Source: Ornithodoros turicata (lineage: Eukaryota > Arthropoda > Arachnida > Ixodida > Argasidae). Taken from it: 64,000 bases of DNA. The notes beneath the pieces were generated by a model. The model was given only the letters and a program-made list of their open reading frames with translations. It was not told where the DNA came from and did no database searches. The stretch lies in NCBI RefSeq assembly GCF_037126465.1, contig NC_088201.1, positions 71,632,879 to 71,696,878 on the forward strand, written 5' to 3'. How positions within the stretch are numbered: position 1 is the stretch's first letter; the number at the start of each line of letters is the position of its first letter. Shown here one piece after another: positions 1-11,135 of the stretch. A program made the translations under genes and the position numbers.

Positions 1-640
1 TTTCCTCTACGTCGCACTGGGAACACAGCGAAGTGTCCTGAGCTGACTGATTACTAGGTGATATAGTTCCAGCGGCACAACTACTGGCAGGATGCATTTT
101 AAAGGGCTGGTGTGCAGATTTTTTGGCAATTTCGTCTACATCGCGCTAGGAACACAGCGAAGCGTCCTAAGCTGACTACTTACTTGGTGATATGGTGCAA
201 GCGGCAAAACTACCGGCAGGGTGCACTTTAAAGGGTCTGTGTGCAAGTTTTTGGCAATTTCGTCTACGTCGTGCTGGACACACCGAATATCATCAAGTAA
301 TCAATCAGCTCAGGACGCTTCGCTGTATTCCCAGCGCGACATGGACGAAATTGCTATAAATGTGCACACCAGCCCTTTAAAGTGCACCCTGCCGGTAGTT
401 CTGTTGCTGGAACCATATCACCAAGTAATCAGTCAGCTCAGGATGCTTCGCTGAGTTCCTACAGCGACATAGACGAAATTGCTAAAAGTGTGCACACCAG
501 CCCTTCCAAATGTACCCTGCCGGTAGTTGTGTTGCTGGAATCATATCACCAAGTAATCGGTGAGCTTAGGACGCTTCGCTGTGTTCCCTGTGCGACATAG
601 ACGAAATTGCTAAAAGTGTACACACCAGCCCTTTAAACGA
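1..640. repeat. 128-bp tandem repeat, two halves in opposite orientation
   Basis: A unit recurs with a period of 128 bases: CAAGTAATC cores start at about 291, 419 and 547. Each unit contains the motifs CCCTTTAAAGTGCA and GACGAAATTGCT. To the left of about 290 the same unit is present as its reverse complement, so the array is an inverted pair of tandem blocks. The same unit returns at 2440-3130. Short open frames here are repeat sequence, not genes. It could be a satellite or the internal repeats of a larger element. Confidence 0.8.
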
Positions 641-2435
641 GCTAGGAAAGCACATTAATCGCTAGCATTTTTTTGAACCAAGTGGTTAATGAGCATATTA
701 AAATGCACCATGCGAAGTAATGCTATACAGGTGCATAAATATCGCAGAATTGGATTTTGAAAATCGCGACCGTGCGCAACGGTGGCAATACCCGGAACGA
801 GCCGTCGAGCCGCTTGCGTCATTTTGACGTGAGAAAGGTGGAGCTCCTGAATGGTTTCGAAGAACGTCGTCTGCTATTTTTCACTCGGAACCCCGCTGCA
901 ATGGTGGAAGACGTTTCTTTTGCTTTTTCTTTGGCTTATCAGATACAGTAAACAAAGACTGGTCTACAGACACTGTTCAAGGTTAGACCGTGAGATTGTA
1001 GAGGCCTCCTCATTGAACTCCCCGAGCGAAGTCAACCAAAAATCGGTCAACCTCTCCCCGCTTGACGTTGCTTTCCCTAAAGCGACCTTCCGGAGTAGGT
1101 GGATTATGAAAATAAACTTCAGGTGCCAGTTGAACGCTGTTCTGTCCGTGTCTGTGTTTTGTATGCTGTTCGTTATCGTGGTGACTGTTTCTTGTTGTGT
1201 TGTTGGTGGCAATACGTATAAACACAGTGCGGCACTAAGCGCTGCTTCACTTCATGCCTCGAAATGATCGCTGCATGGCTATGACCACTAATTCCGTCCG
1301 CTATGTCATTATATCAATATACGCTATATCACTAATTCGCTATGATCACTAGTGCCCGTCACTTTGACTAGCAACTTTGTTAGCCATTCAGTTAATTCCT
1401 TATTCAGCTGGAGGAGTGTTCTTGCCCATACGTTGTCAGATACAATCCAGTGAAATCTATCGCAATATGCCGTCGCCGGCACATCGTGGCATCAGGAGTT
1501 GAACATTCATTGCCTGAGTTACACACCAACATAGCCAAGCAACGTCATAAGACCACCACAATTTATGGTCAACTTACCAACCATCGAGCTAAACGAGAAT
1601 TGGCCGATGCAGACTACAAATGTGGACGACTTGCGTGTGGAGACACGCAAGTTTGAGTTCATCTGTGCTCGGAGCCATTTGTTTTGTCACCATATAGGGC
1701 ATCAGTTTTATCCACCATATAGTGACCGACAACGCCGGTTAAGTTTGCGTCCGACGACATATCAGCGTGCACTGAAACAACACGTGACTAGCGTAAATTT
1801 TAGCTGATTATAAAATGCACATGTTGCGCGCGGAAAACTGCCAACGGCAAACTGTCACTAACCCACCCACAATATTGCAAGCACACAACTAACCAACCAA
1901 CATGCCGCCCTGCTAAGCCAAATGGCTTCTAAATGTGTCTTTCGTTCGCTAAGGCGACTTGAACACATATAGAAAATTCCTGAATTTGAGTGGTTGAATC
2001 GTGATGTTATGTTCTTAATCGCGGCATAACGTCTAACGAAGCAGCATTTCCCCTTTTCCTTGTTTCCAGAACATGAATTTCGAGAACGGGGGTTTCACGA
2101 CCATGAATATCGAAGTCCTCCCTTATTCATCCCTTGACAGAGAGAAAGCAGGGTGAAAGAAAACGGAAAGAAAGAAAAGAAAACCAGTCAGCACTGACCC
2201 GGATAGAAGCGCGGTCGCCGCTTTCCACTTTTATTACGTCACCAATGACGTTTTTTTCTTTCTCCTCCTCGTTTGACCCGGAGGAGCGAGTCGAGTGGGA
2301 ACACGCGCGGCGATGTTCAAGTGTCTTTTTTTCTACGAAAAACATCGCGCACAGAGAAAATTTTTGTGTTAATCATCAAGCTAAGTTACCTGCTTCCACA
2401 ACGCGTTCGGACCGGAAAATTTTTGAGATGGCTTT
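641..2435. other. No recognisable gene
   Basis: This stretch separates the two blocks of the 128-bp repeat. A frame at about 1160-1264 plus encodes a hydrophobic, signal-peptide-like start (residues MLFVIVVTVSCCVV), but it has no continuation that I can follow. Nothing else stands out. Confidence 0.5.
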
Positions 2436-2439
2436 CAGA

Positions 2440-3130
2440 GCTCCTTTAAAGTGCATCATGCCTGTAGTTGTGTTGCTGTAACCATATCACTATGTAATCA
2501 GTCAGCTTAGGACGCTTCGCTGTGTTCCCAGCGCGACATAGACGAAATTGCTAAAAATGTGCACACCAGCCCTTTAATGTGCACCCTGCTGGTAGTTGGG
2601 TCATTGGAACCATATCACCAAGTAATCAGTCAGCTCAGGACGCTTCGCTGTGTTCCCAGCACGACATAGACGAAATTGCTCAAAGTAATAATAATTGGGT
2701 GTTTACGTCGCGAGACAGCTGAGATCATGAGCGACGCCACAGCGGTCGGTCTGTGGATTGCTTTTGCCCACCTGAGGGTTCTTTAACGTGCGATGAAAGC
2801 TCATCACACGGCGCCCCGTATTTAACGTCCCTCGCGGAAGACGGCGTGTCTAAGCAACTTGTACCCTGCCACCAAGTTGCTGGCGTCCTCGGCCGGGTTC
2901 GAACCTGCGATCTCGGGATCAGAAGGCGAACACGCTACCGACTGAGCCACCGAGGCCGGTATTGCTCAAAGTGTGCACGCAAGCCCTTTAAAGTGCATCC
3001 TGCCCTTAGTTGTGTTGTTGGAACCATATCACCAAGTAATCAGTCACCTCAGGACACTTCGCTGTATTCCCAGCGCGGCATAGACGAAATTGCTAAAAAC
3101 GTGCACACTACCCCTTTAAACTGCACCATG
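2440..3130 (+). repeat. Second block of the 128-bp tandem repeat, split by a SINE
   Basis: Repeat units start near 2484 and 2612, again 128 bases apart, and a third unit resumes at 2961 after the SINE insertion. The consensus motifs are those of positions 1-640. The block is interrupted exactly within the ATTGCT part of the unit. Confidence 0.8.
2687..2960 (-). mobile_element. tRNA-derived SINE with 12-bp target duplication
   Basis: Read on the minus strand, the element starts with a tRNA-like head at about 2960-2890. The A box resembles TGGCTCAGTCGGTAGCG and the B box is GGTTCGAAC. A body of about 200 bases follows, ending in an ATT-rich tail. It is flanked by a perfect 12-base duplication, ATTGCTCAAAGT, at 2675-2686 and 2961-2972. 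The tRNA-headed design matches SINEs known from ticks and is mobilised in trans by LINE machinery. The duplication shows a complete, fairly young insertion into a 128-bp repeat unit. Confidence 0.9.
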
Positions 3131-3224
3131 CTTATATGTACACTTTTCAGATGGCTGCGGTGGAAACACAACCAAGCGGCCCCTGCTGCGGTCTAGTTTT
3201 TTCGTTATCAATAGATAGATACCC

Positions 3225-3620
3225 TGTCCACCCCACATATGAGGGTGAGGGCGTCGTCAATAGGCTTCGCGTTACTGAAGGCCTCACGTGTGAGTGCCTT
3301 CATAATTTGCGCAAGCCTCGCATGCGTCATTTGACCTCATTTCTGAGAGCACTCATAGTGACCTCACACCCCTCAGGCCTCACGAGTGACTTCACTCACA
3401 CAGACCTGGCGCCCCTCAGACCTCATGAGTGCACCCACAGGAGACCTCATGTGGGTAAGAACCTCATGAGTGCACTCACAGGAGACCCCGTGAGGGTAAG
3501 ACCTCATGAGTGCACTTACGGATGGCCTCATCGCGGGCTTGCCCTCACTCACCCTCACCTTAAAGGCGTGACGTGAGGGTGAGGGGCACTCATGAGGGCC
3601 CTCATGAGTGAGTTCGCCCA
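3225..3620. repeat. Minisatellite rich in CTCATGAGTG
   Basis: The palindromic core CTCATGAG and its variants recur many times within about 400 bases, along with CCTCACG and GTGAGGGTGAGG. Apparent frames on both strands are a by-product of this repeat. Confidence 0.7.
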
Positions 3621-3745
3621 GTTATGCTCTCAACTGACGAATTTAATCCAAGGAAACAAAAAACAACCTGACCTATAGGAAATGATGACATAAACAGCAA
3701 TGACGGCAGGTTTAGCATACTCAAACGACAATATCAACCATCTGT

Positions 3746-4276
3746 TCAACTCTCAGTAAGATAATCAAATTCCGCAGAAGGCAAGGCAATTGACGGGGAG
3801 CTGACACAATCGGGGCCTTGCTGAAAAATGTTGAAGGCCTCGTGTATCTCCCTCACTGTCTGATTGGGATGCTTGGCATGCGTACACGTGCGTTCAAATA
3901 ACGGTGTACAACCGCAATTCTTAACATGTACTGCAAGGTGACCACTGGGCGTGTTTTTCAGCGCAGCCGCATGTTCAAGTAATCTAACATTAAGGCACTT
4001 TCCAGTCTGTCCAATATAGCACTTGTCACAGCTCAAAGGGATTTTATAAACTAAAGACTTGTCACATTCAACGAAAGGCCTCTTATACTGGACTTCACAA
4101 CCCCTGCGTGGCTTGGGGTTATTGATTCTAGAGCATAGCTGTTGTAGCTTGCCCAGAGCGGTCAGGGCCACTGGGACACCGTGTCTTTCGGCTACATTCT
4201 TGATGTTGTGCGATATTTTATGACACACCCAACACAAGTATAACTGTTGGTCCATTACATCTCTTGCGTGGCTCAC
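3746..4276 (-). pseudogene. Penelope-like element, GIY-YIG endonuclease fragment
   Basis: An open minus-strand frame of about 176 codons resembles the C-terminal endonuclease of Penelope-like retroelements. It has a KIPLSCDKCYIGQTG segment (GIY-YIG type), then a LLEH motif, a GHLAVHVKNCGC stretch, and a REIHEAFNI segment ending in CVSSPSIAL. In intact elements this domain follows a reverse transcriptase and nicks the target DNA. No reverse transcriptase is next to it, so this is a 5'-truncated copy. It abuts the end of the lipocalin duplication at about 4260 and probably marks an insertion or breakpoint there. Confidence 0.75.
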
Positions 4277-4649
4277 AAAGGAGAAATCAGAAACGTCTTG
4301 TCTTTTTGTTCACATTATGATCGTCATCATCATCATTGAACTGAGTGTGATGCCCGCAGTCATCACCGCCAAACGTCACGACAGCCCATCAAAGCTGGAA
4401 TGAAAAGCAACGACGGTGCCGTCTCTGCCAGACGTCATTCGGAACAATAAATCATGATGGAAAGTGACTGTTCTTGTGCCTAGAACACACGAGCCTCTAT
4501 CATTCTGAACCTTCGGTGTATTGTAGCGCGCGTGTATTGGTGTATCTACACCGAAGACAACAAACTGCAAACGTTACCTCCAGCGAAACGTCAATACAGA
4601 TTAGTCTATCAATCTGTATTGGCCCCGTATTGCGTAAGATCATACGCAC

Positions 4650-4754
4650 CTTCCCCATGTTTTCATACCGTTGCAAATCTGGTCGTTGAGCAACTGAGCT
4701 GCTGGATGCTCCACGACAACAAACTGCGATGACAATAAAACTGACGACCAGCAT
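4650..4754 (-). CDS. Tick lipocalin paralogue, first coding exon (signal peptide exon)
   Basis: The exon has 35 codons from an ATG at 4754 and ends at a GTGCGT donor (4649-4644). It encodes a hydrophobic signal-peptide core, then a Ser-rich cleavage region, then a mature start containing DLQRY and a final GK before the donor. It is identical to exon 1 of the plus-strand lipocalin at 23 of 35 residues, with the same length, start and splice phase (0). No later lipocalin exons are visible between 1 and 4260 on the minus strand, so the rest of this paralogue lies beyond the window or is lost. The family (tick salivary lipocalins) is known for binding host mediators such as histamine and leukotrienes. 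Which ligand this one binds cannot be told from one exon. Confidence 0.7.
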
Positions 4755-4869
4755 CGTGCTTGACTGTCCACGCAGTACCGTCTCTGTATCAGGCCTCAGA
4801 AACACACGGCGAGTCAGTTTTCCTTCCCTTATGAACATTGTTAAACAGGTCAACCTAAGAGATAATGAG

Positions 4870-4957
4870 GGAAGGGAGTTGCCTCAGGACAGAAGGCAAC
4901 TCCCTTCCTACATCTCTACCGGTTCACTGGATTTCTACCCATCTAAGAGATAATGAG
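4870..4957. mobile_element. Small 88-bp insertion with internal inverted repeat
   Basis: A direct repeat CTAAGAGATAATGAG at 4855-4869 and 4943-4957 brackets material not present at the same place in the plus-strand lipocalin copy. The insert contains a strong inverted repeat, GGGAGTTGCC and GGCAACTCCC. It may be a very small foldback insertion with a 15-base duplication, or a replication-slippage product. Confidence 0.45.
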
Positions 4958-5745
4958 TTTGTTAACCTCGGCGACTAGTCCTGAATACCTCCTGCATGCG
5001 AACGCTGAGCACGCTTTGCCGCCCCATAAAGTGCGAAGCCCCAGCTGCATGTACGCATTTTTTCGTACGCCTACGGAGCCTGTTGGAGTTCGTGCATTTT
5101 TCATTGTCTCTCATCATCATCATCATCATGCATTTTGTTGCCGTGCTTTCACTACGAAAAATGTGGGTTGTGCCCCGCACTGTACTCGTGTAACTCTGCC
5201 TAGCCAGATGCTGTTGTGAAATATCCGACAGAAGTGCGAAAGATGTAAAGTGTGTTGGTTGAGTAACATGGTAACAAACGCGAAGAAACACGGACAGAGA
5301 GAAGACACACGTTTCTGTCGTCGTGTCCTCTTTCCGTCCGTATTTCTTCACGTGTGTTATCGTGAAATATTCGAGGGCGGAAAACAGGACGCTTAATAAC
5401 ATACGTATTTGTGCTTTTTACTTTTCAACTACATGTTGCACTCCATCACTTTACCGTTCACCGTCAGTAAGCGTCCTGGGGTTAGCCAGACCGACTTTGT
5501 CGCGACCCACATCCCCATTTGTTTCTTTATTACATCACCATCATCACCACTTGCGTGACCATGCAAGAGCATTGCATCACCACTTGCAAGATGATTTCCG
5601 GCTGGTTGTTGACTCCGTTTGTCCTACTTTTCTTACCTGTGTCATTACTCTCATAAGGCATAATCCAGAGGAGTTGGAAGCAACGCACTGTTGTGCCATG
5701 GCGAGGACGAGGACAGTGAAACGTGACGTTGAAAAAAAAAAAAAA

Positions 5746-6547
5746 CTGGTCTGCCTGCCAGAAAGGCGGCAAGGTACCACAAAACAAAGGAAGACAGATA
5801 AAAATAAAAGGGAGAAAAAATTACCGCAGAAATCGCTGTGCCAATTGTCATTGACTACGCGATAGCATTTATGAGCTCATCGCGGCATTCCCCGGTGGTG
5901 GATGTAGAGGGCTGTGGAGACGATATATATCTACACTACAACACCAACTCTGTACTTTAGTCAATCAACTTTAGTCAGTGTTATGATACGCGCATAACTC
6001 TCTGTGAAGCCTGACTACTGCAAAGTACATTTGCAGGAACGCACAGCTATTATACGTACATTAAACCTACATAATAAATATGTAATGACCTCAAACAGGT
6101 ATTATATATAATAATTGGGACATATAGCACCAATAGCAGATAGCCAGGAGGTATAACACAGGCAATATTTTTTTAAACTCCGTTTCCATCTACAAAAGAT
6201 GGCGGTGGCCCCGAATAAAAAGTTACTACTCTGCAGCTTGAGAAGACCCGATGACCGCACCGCACAGTACATGGCGTGGAATGGAAATTACAAAGAAACA
6301 AACAAACAAACATGCCCAGGAAGTTTGCACATGCACACACACACACAAAAAAAAACATTCACGAAAATTAATCCGACACGAAGTGGCTTACACCTATTTT
6401 TGCGCAAACTATTAGATATGTAATTATAAAGAGTATATTGCATTGTGCACTGCGACATTTACAGAACCTGTTGAGCCATCCAAAGGCCAAGACACCCCTT
6501 GACAACGAACGCGGAGTTGTTTACCAGTATCTTGCGAAGAATGCCCA
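5746..6547. other. No recognisable gene; AT-rich
   Basis: AT-rich sequence with short CA and AAAC runs near 6300-6360. I see no splice-bounded frame, RNA gene or bounded repeat. Confidence 0.5.
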
Positions 6548-6700
6548 CCCAAGCAGCAAAATGTACTGAAAGTCGAGTGCGATAGGGGTGGACGGGTAGG
6601 TGGAAGGCCTTGAACAGACTGATGAAACTAAAGAACATTGATAAGACACATACCGTCCACCCCTATTGCACTCGACTTTCAGTACATTGTGCTGCTTGGG
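6548..6700. repeat. Foldback element, CAAGCAGCACAATGTACTG family, copy 1
   Basis: Two arms of about 45 bases (starting CCCAAGCAGCAAAATGTACT and ending AGTACATTGTGCTGCTTGGG) surround a loop of about 60 bases containing GGCCTTGAACAGACTGATG. Other copies lie at 54688-54983 and 56263-56413. This copy ends directly where Penelope-like coding sequence resumes, so it appears to have landed in that element. No clear target duplication was found. Confidence 0.85.
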
Positions 6701-6983
6701 CAGCTGTTTATATCGGTGAAACAGGACGAAAAACAAGCGCAAGAACGAAGGAACATATAAACGGGATATCACCAAATCGACAAAAAATCCGACAGAACTA
6801 TGTGACCACGTGTGGCTAAACCAGACACAAAGTTAACCTAAATAACCCTGACATTTTGGCACGTGAAGAACGATGGGGAGTACGTAAACAACTCGAATCT
6901 TGCTTCATCAAAAAGATAAACAATTCTGTCAAGAAACGCACAGACCCTCTTCCGGACTGCTACCTACCGTTAATAGATAAATG
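6700..6983 (+). pseudogene. Penelope-like element, GIY-YIG endonuclease fragment
   Basis: The plus frame begins with AAVYIGETGRK and RTKEHING (GIY-YIG core), is broken by a stop at about 6817, and continues with ILAREERWGVRKQLESCFI and LPDCYLPLI. This order is typical of the C-terminus of Penelope-like elements. The upstream reverse transcriptase is missing and the foldback at 6548-6700 sits at its left edge. Confidence 0.7.
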
Positions 6984-7297
6984 AGCAACCCAGCCAGGAC
7001 ACTTGTTTCTGATGATGGGAGCAGTACTGTTCCCAAAACGTCGAGCTTTTACTTGTTTTTAATGTTGAAGTACCAGTGTACGTTTTTTACCTATAACCAT
7101 GGCGTTTACAGAAAACAAAAGTATACGTCTGCAGAGCACGTGGTACCTCAGCGTAATGCCATACAGTCAAAACAATTAACAACAATATAGCACAAAATGA
7201 ACAACATAGCATGAAGACGAAACTGGTAATACCATATGATTCAGGTCGCCTATATGACTGTATGTTTTCAACCCAATATGTACGTAGGTGCTTGATA

Positions 7298-8170
7298 CAA
7301 ACGTGGGGAGTAACGCGTTAGAAAGTAGTGCGTTACCCGTAACGCGTTACATTCGAGTAGTGAAATATGGTAACGCATTACATTTGAGAGAAAAGTAATG
7401 AGTAACGTAACGTCATTACATTTTTACTAACTAACGCGTAACGGCGTTACGCGTTACTGCGTGTTTGGACACATTGCTTCATCGTCTAAACTTGAAAGCT
7501 TGAGGGAGGACCGTGCCTGTAGACTCCGGGAAAATCTCCGATTTTTTCTATTCATCTTCAACAATGACAAGAAGGTCACACCGGCACCCGCGAAGAACGC
7601 AAAAGGACTATTGACCTACCCTGGTTGAGATGTCACCTTTGTATACCACCTCTATTTTTCACTCCCTTTGGTATTTTTCGGACGAATGGGGTAAAAGCGA
7701 CAGAAAAATATCCTCTAACGTCTGAATAAGTAAAAAGTACCAACGGATTCGCTGTTTGGATTTATACTGTGTGAGATAAAAGGTCACCATCTCTATCACC
7801 CTTGATAAGCAGCACGCTCGTGTCATTAGGAGTCTGCTCAGCAACACAGATGAAAATTTTGAGCGTCAACTACTTCTGGGTTGCAATAAATCATACATGT
7901 AAGTTTTGTTCATGCGTGACCCTTGTTTGTGCACAACATTGCGTGTATTGATCCGCGGAACGCACTTGTGTGACTCAACCAAATGGTACATATTATAAGG
8001 GCAACTGGCGAAGTAATGCAAAAGTAACGGCATTACTTATCAGAAGTAACGGCGTTAGTAACGCGTTACTTACTATCCCAACAGTAACGAATAGCGTAAC
8101 GCGTTACTTTTTTAAAAAGTAGTGAGTAACGGTAGTGCACTATAAAATAAAAGTTACTTCCCCACCTATG
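7298..8170. mobile_element. Non-autonomous hAT-type element with GCTTGATA duplication
   Basis: The 8-base duplication GCTTGATA is perfect at 7290-7297 and 8171-8178, which is the hallmark length for hAT elements. Ends are similar inverted sequences (CAAACGTGGGGAGTAAC against CATAGGTGGGGAAGTAAC). Both subterminal regions are packed with TAACGCGTTAC-like motifs, presumably transposase binding sites. No transposase frame remains inside. Confidence 0.85.
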
Positions 8171-8224
8171 GCTTGATATTACCATAGCTGTAATCACAGT
8201 TATCATAAAGATATCTGCATTTGT

Positions 8225-9250
8225 TTAGTACAGTGGGGAGCTTATAACGCAACCTCTGCGTATACCATACGAAGTCCGACAGTGGGGGATTTTCCATGCT
8301 TTCCTCGTCCTGGTCTGAAAATGCATGTCGCTGCTTTGTAATTGTGACGTGTCATACAACCAACAACGTCGAGATGTCTCAGAAAATTTCAACTTTGCAG
8401 TTAATCCGTACTGATATAAATATGGTACAGTGATGATAGCTAACTTGCGAAATAGCGCTTGTGTACGTGCGAGAAATGATTCGTTAGTAACAGCACGAAC
8501 TGACTTCTTTTGAATTGTAAAAGTGTGGTCAAATTTGTGACTGTCATTGTTGTTCCCCACACAAGCTGGCTATAGGACAGATGTGAAAAGAATAAGGCGT
8601 AATGTCAATTTAATTCTAGTTGGTAAACACTTATATTTCCAAAGAATTCCTGATCCACGTCCTAGTTACGTAGTGAAATCATTCATACGTGCATCCCAAC
8701 ATGTATTGTATGTAAAATATACTCCAAGTACTTTAGCTTCCTTGACTAGAACACCTTTCCATCATCATCACTTTCTCACCCCTTCCACAAGCGCAATGGG
8801 GCAGTGTACCGCCATAACGGCGGAGAATCATCCACCACATCATCATCCCATTTATGTGTGTGTGTGTTCCTTGACTAGCTCAATTTCAGAGCCCGCGGTG
8901 GTGATGACAGCGTTCAAGTTAATATGCGTATTTTTCTGTGTGAAAAAATATTTCTTTTGTGTTTGTGCTATTAATTTGGGAGCAATTATTTTGAGCAATT
9001 TGTTTGACTATGTTGGCCCCCCTAATTATATAGTACTCATCAGTACTAGGAAAAAAAAAGAAAGGCTGGTGTCATCAGCATAAATAAAAACCTGAGAATT
9101 GCGTATGACTCCAACAATATTATTGATGTAAACGTTAAATAATTAGGGGGCGAAACATGCTGCCTTGTGGAACACCTGAGAGTATGGAAAGACGTGATGA
9201 CATTTGCCCGTAGATATAAACTGGTTGCAATTTGGAGCTGAAGTAACACC
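8225..9250 (-). pseudogene. Broken non-LTR retrotransposon (CR1/L2-like), reverse transcriptase parts
   Basis: On the minus strand the segment at about 9250-9045 reads GVPQGS followed by FIYADDTSL, the catalytic YADD region of a reverse transcriptase, with frame breaks. Further along, 8560-8225 encodes a thumb/C-terminal segment with IQKKSVRAVTN, LARTQALFRKL and ITVPYLYQYGL. The order and strand fit one degraded element. The 5' part with the endonuclease is absent. Confidence 0.65.
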
Positions 9251-10217
9251 TGATAAGTGCAAGTGCTTGTTCCACTTCATCTTCACACATTATTATTAGA
9301 GGTATTGTAGTTGCATATTACATGTTAACACATTATTATTAGAAGTATTGTAGTTATACATATTCACAGCATTGACGATTCTTACCTCATGCCGTGTCAG
9401 TGAAAATTCGTACCAGTCACCCACGGTCTCCTTAAAAATATGAAAAAGCTCGAACTACATTCTTAATAAAAGGGTGTACTTTAACTTCTTTTCCTTGCCA
9501 CATATGTCACTCCCTTCAGGGAGGGAGGAGACCCTTTAGCTCCCTACTGGAGGGTAATTGTACACCAACTCACCCAAACTCCAAAGGGAGTGATATATGC
9601 GGCAAGGGTGTACTCCCCAAAAATGGAGTTACTGTACACTCCTTTTCTTAAGAGTGTAGTACGCAATGCACAATTACTACTTAATGAGTACAGGAAGCTT
9701 ATGAAACTATCTCATGTGCAGAAGCACCCTCTACAAAATGAGAACTCTGGGAAGTCCTGGGCTGCATCGACAACCTCCTGTAATAAGGAGAAACGAAACT
9801 GAATTCAGAGGGCTACACACATTTTCATTAGTTGATAGCAAATTAGCCATTCACAGCAGTAGGAGCCACCATTGAGTATTTCCAAAATGCTGAAAATAAA
9901 TTCAGTTCAGTTCGGTTCAAATGTTTTATTTTACAGCTTGTACAGAGGTAATGCCATACAAAATGGAGTAAAGAAATTGAATGCATTATACGGCACGAAT
10001 TAGAAGGATCAAACGCCATAGGCGTGGAATTGATCCAGTATTGTATGCATACAACTCAAGCTGACACACGACAGTGATCGCTAGGAAACATAAAAGAAAA
10101 AAAATAATTAGTATTACAAACGACTCATACAGGACCAGGACCTTTCGATCAAAGAAGAAAACACCAATACCAACAACATGAAGACTCAACACATGATATG
10201 TAAAGCACCAACGACAA
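9251..10217. other. No gene; short direct and inverted repeats
   Basis: A unit CACATTATTATTAGA is duplicated in tandem (about 9285 and 9329). A small palindrome at 9491-9606 has arms CCTTGCCACATATGTCACTC and GAGTGATATATGCGGCAAGG. No coding signal. Confidence 0.5.
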
Positions 10218-10448
10218 TTACACAGCGCTTTCACCCATGAAATAATCTTGAATAATCTTCCTGAGAACCACTAACGAATTACAATTATGAATATAAGGTG
10301 GAAGCGAGTTCCAAACTTTGGCCGCGAAATACTGGAACGAAAAGTAGCCATAGTTGGTTCTAATACTAGGCAAAGTCAAGGCAAATGATCCCTGATTCCT
10401 TAATGGGATTACGCAGGTCTTGGCCTGTAAACTTACAAATTGATGCAA
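10218..10448 (-). pseudogene. LINE C-terminal fragment
   Basis: The minus frame contains TRNQGSFALTLPSIRTNYG-like spacing, then FQYFAAKVWNSLPPYI and a final IIQDYF. This is the usual tail of CR1/L2-type reverse transcriptase proteins (tyrosine, then WN.LP, then a basic end). Only about 76 codons survive. It is on the same strand as the LINE at 8.2-9.3 kb and could be a separate copy. Confidence 0.55.
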
Positions 10449-11079
10449 TTCTGCAATGGACTGTTCAGTTTTTTTTCGCCTGAGATATATTTTTGTGCAC
10501 TCTGTCGTTTATATTTCAACACATACATGCATCAAACCTGCAGAAGCTTGTGTGTAAAGAAATGCTACACCCCTCTTGTGCAACTGCCAGGTCTAAGTTG
10601 TACTGAGATATGTCAAGTCCGTGTGCGTTCGCATCACCTAGGATCCCTTCAAAGGGCAGAAAATAAAATTTCGTTAGTGGAAGCCTCACGCTATATCTAC
10701 GACATTTACGGGAGAAATTGGTCCCCTACTTGACAGATATGTCATGACCATTTCAGATGAGTCTTCCTCTCCTGTTCCTTCGACATCCATGAAGTCATCA
10801 CCCTAAATTCACAGATTCATAGAAACCGAAATGAGGTTACCAGGCACAAAAGGCATTAGCCCGACGAAGTGTCTGGCACCAATGCAGAGTGCAAAAACTT
10901 AGATATTGTCGCCATGAGCATACAGCAAGACACAATCACATAAATAAAATACACAATTGCACCAAAGTGTCGACATATTCACGCCAAAAAAATGAAGATA
11001 ACGGAATGGCCTATCTTTAGTAAGACTGCAACAAGTTTGTGTAACTATGTTGTGAAACTGGACACAGGAGGGGCATTTC
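10449..11079. other. No recognisable gene
   Basis: Unique-looking sequence leading into the outer arm (from about 11080) of the nested elements on its right. No supported frame. Confidence 0.45.
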
Positions 11080-11135
11080 CAACTGTGGCATCGCCACATG
11101 TTTGCCATTTTAATCCTCATCGTCACTAGTATACT

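Larger units (their letters stand above)
4260..5745 (-). repeat. Inverted duplication, minus copy: lipocalin 5' flank, exon 1 and start of intron 1
   Basis: Read on the minus strand, this block matches 15390-16035 and 22362-22585 of the plus strand. The match covers upstream sequence (5745 to about 4760), the first lipocalin exon (4754-4650) and intron 1 (4649 to about 4260). It breaks off where the Penelope-like fragment begins. Both copies carry private insertions: minisatellite-like and CAT-rich pieces here, and foldbacks plus a P-like element in the plus copy. Confidence 0.85.

Noticed and set aside
851..1267. Hydrophobic plus-strand frame that could be a third lipocalin first exon
   Set aside because: It lacks the DLQRY mature start and a good donor, and no homology to the duplicated flank is visible.
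3373..3576. Cys/His-rich frames on both strands near 3.4 kb resembling zinc fingers
   Set aside because: They are produced by the CTCATGAGTG minisatellite.
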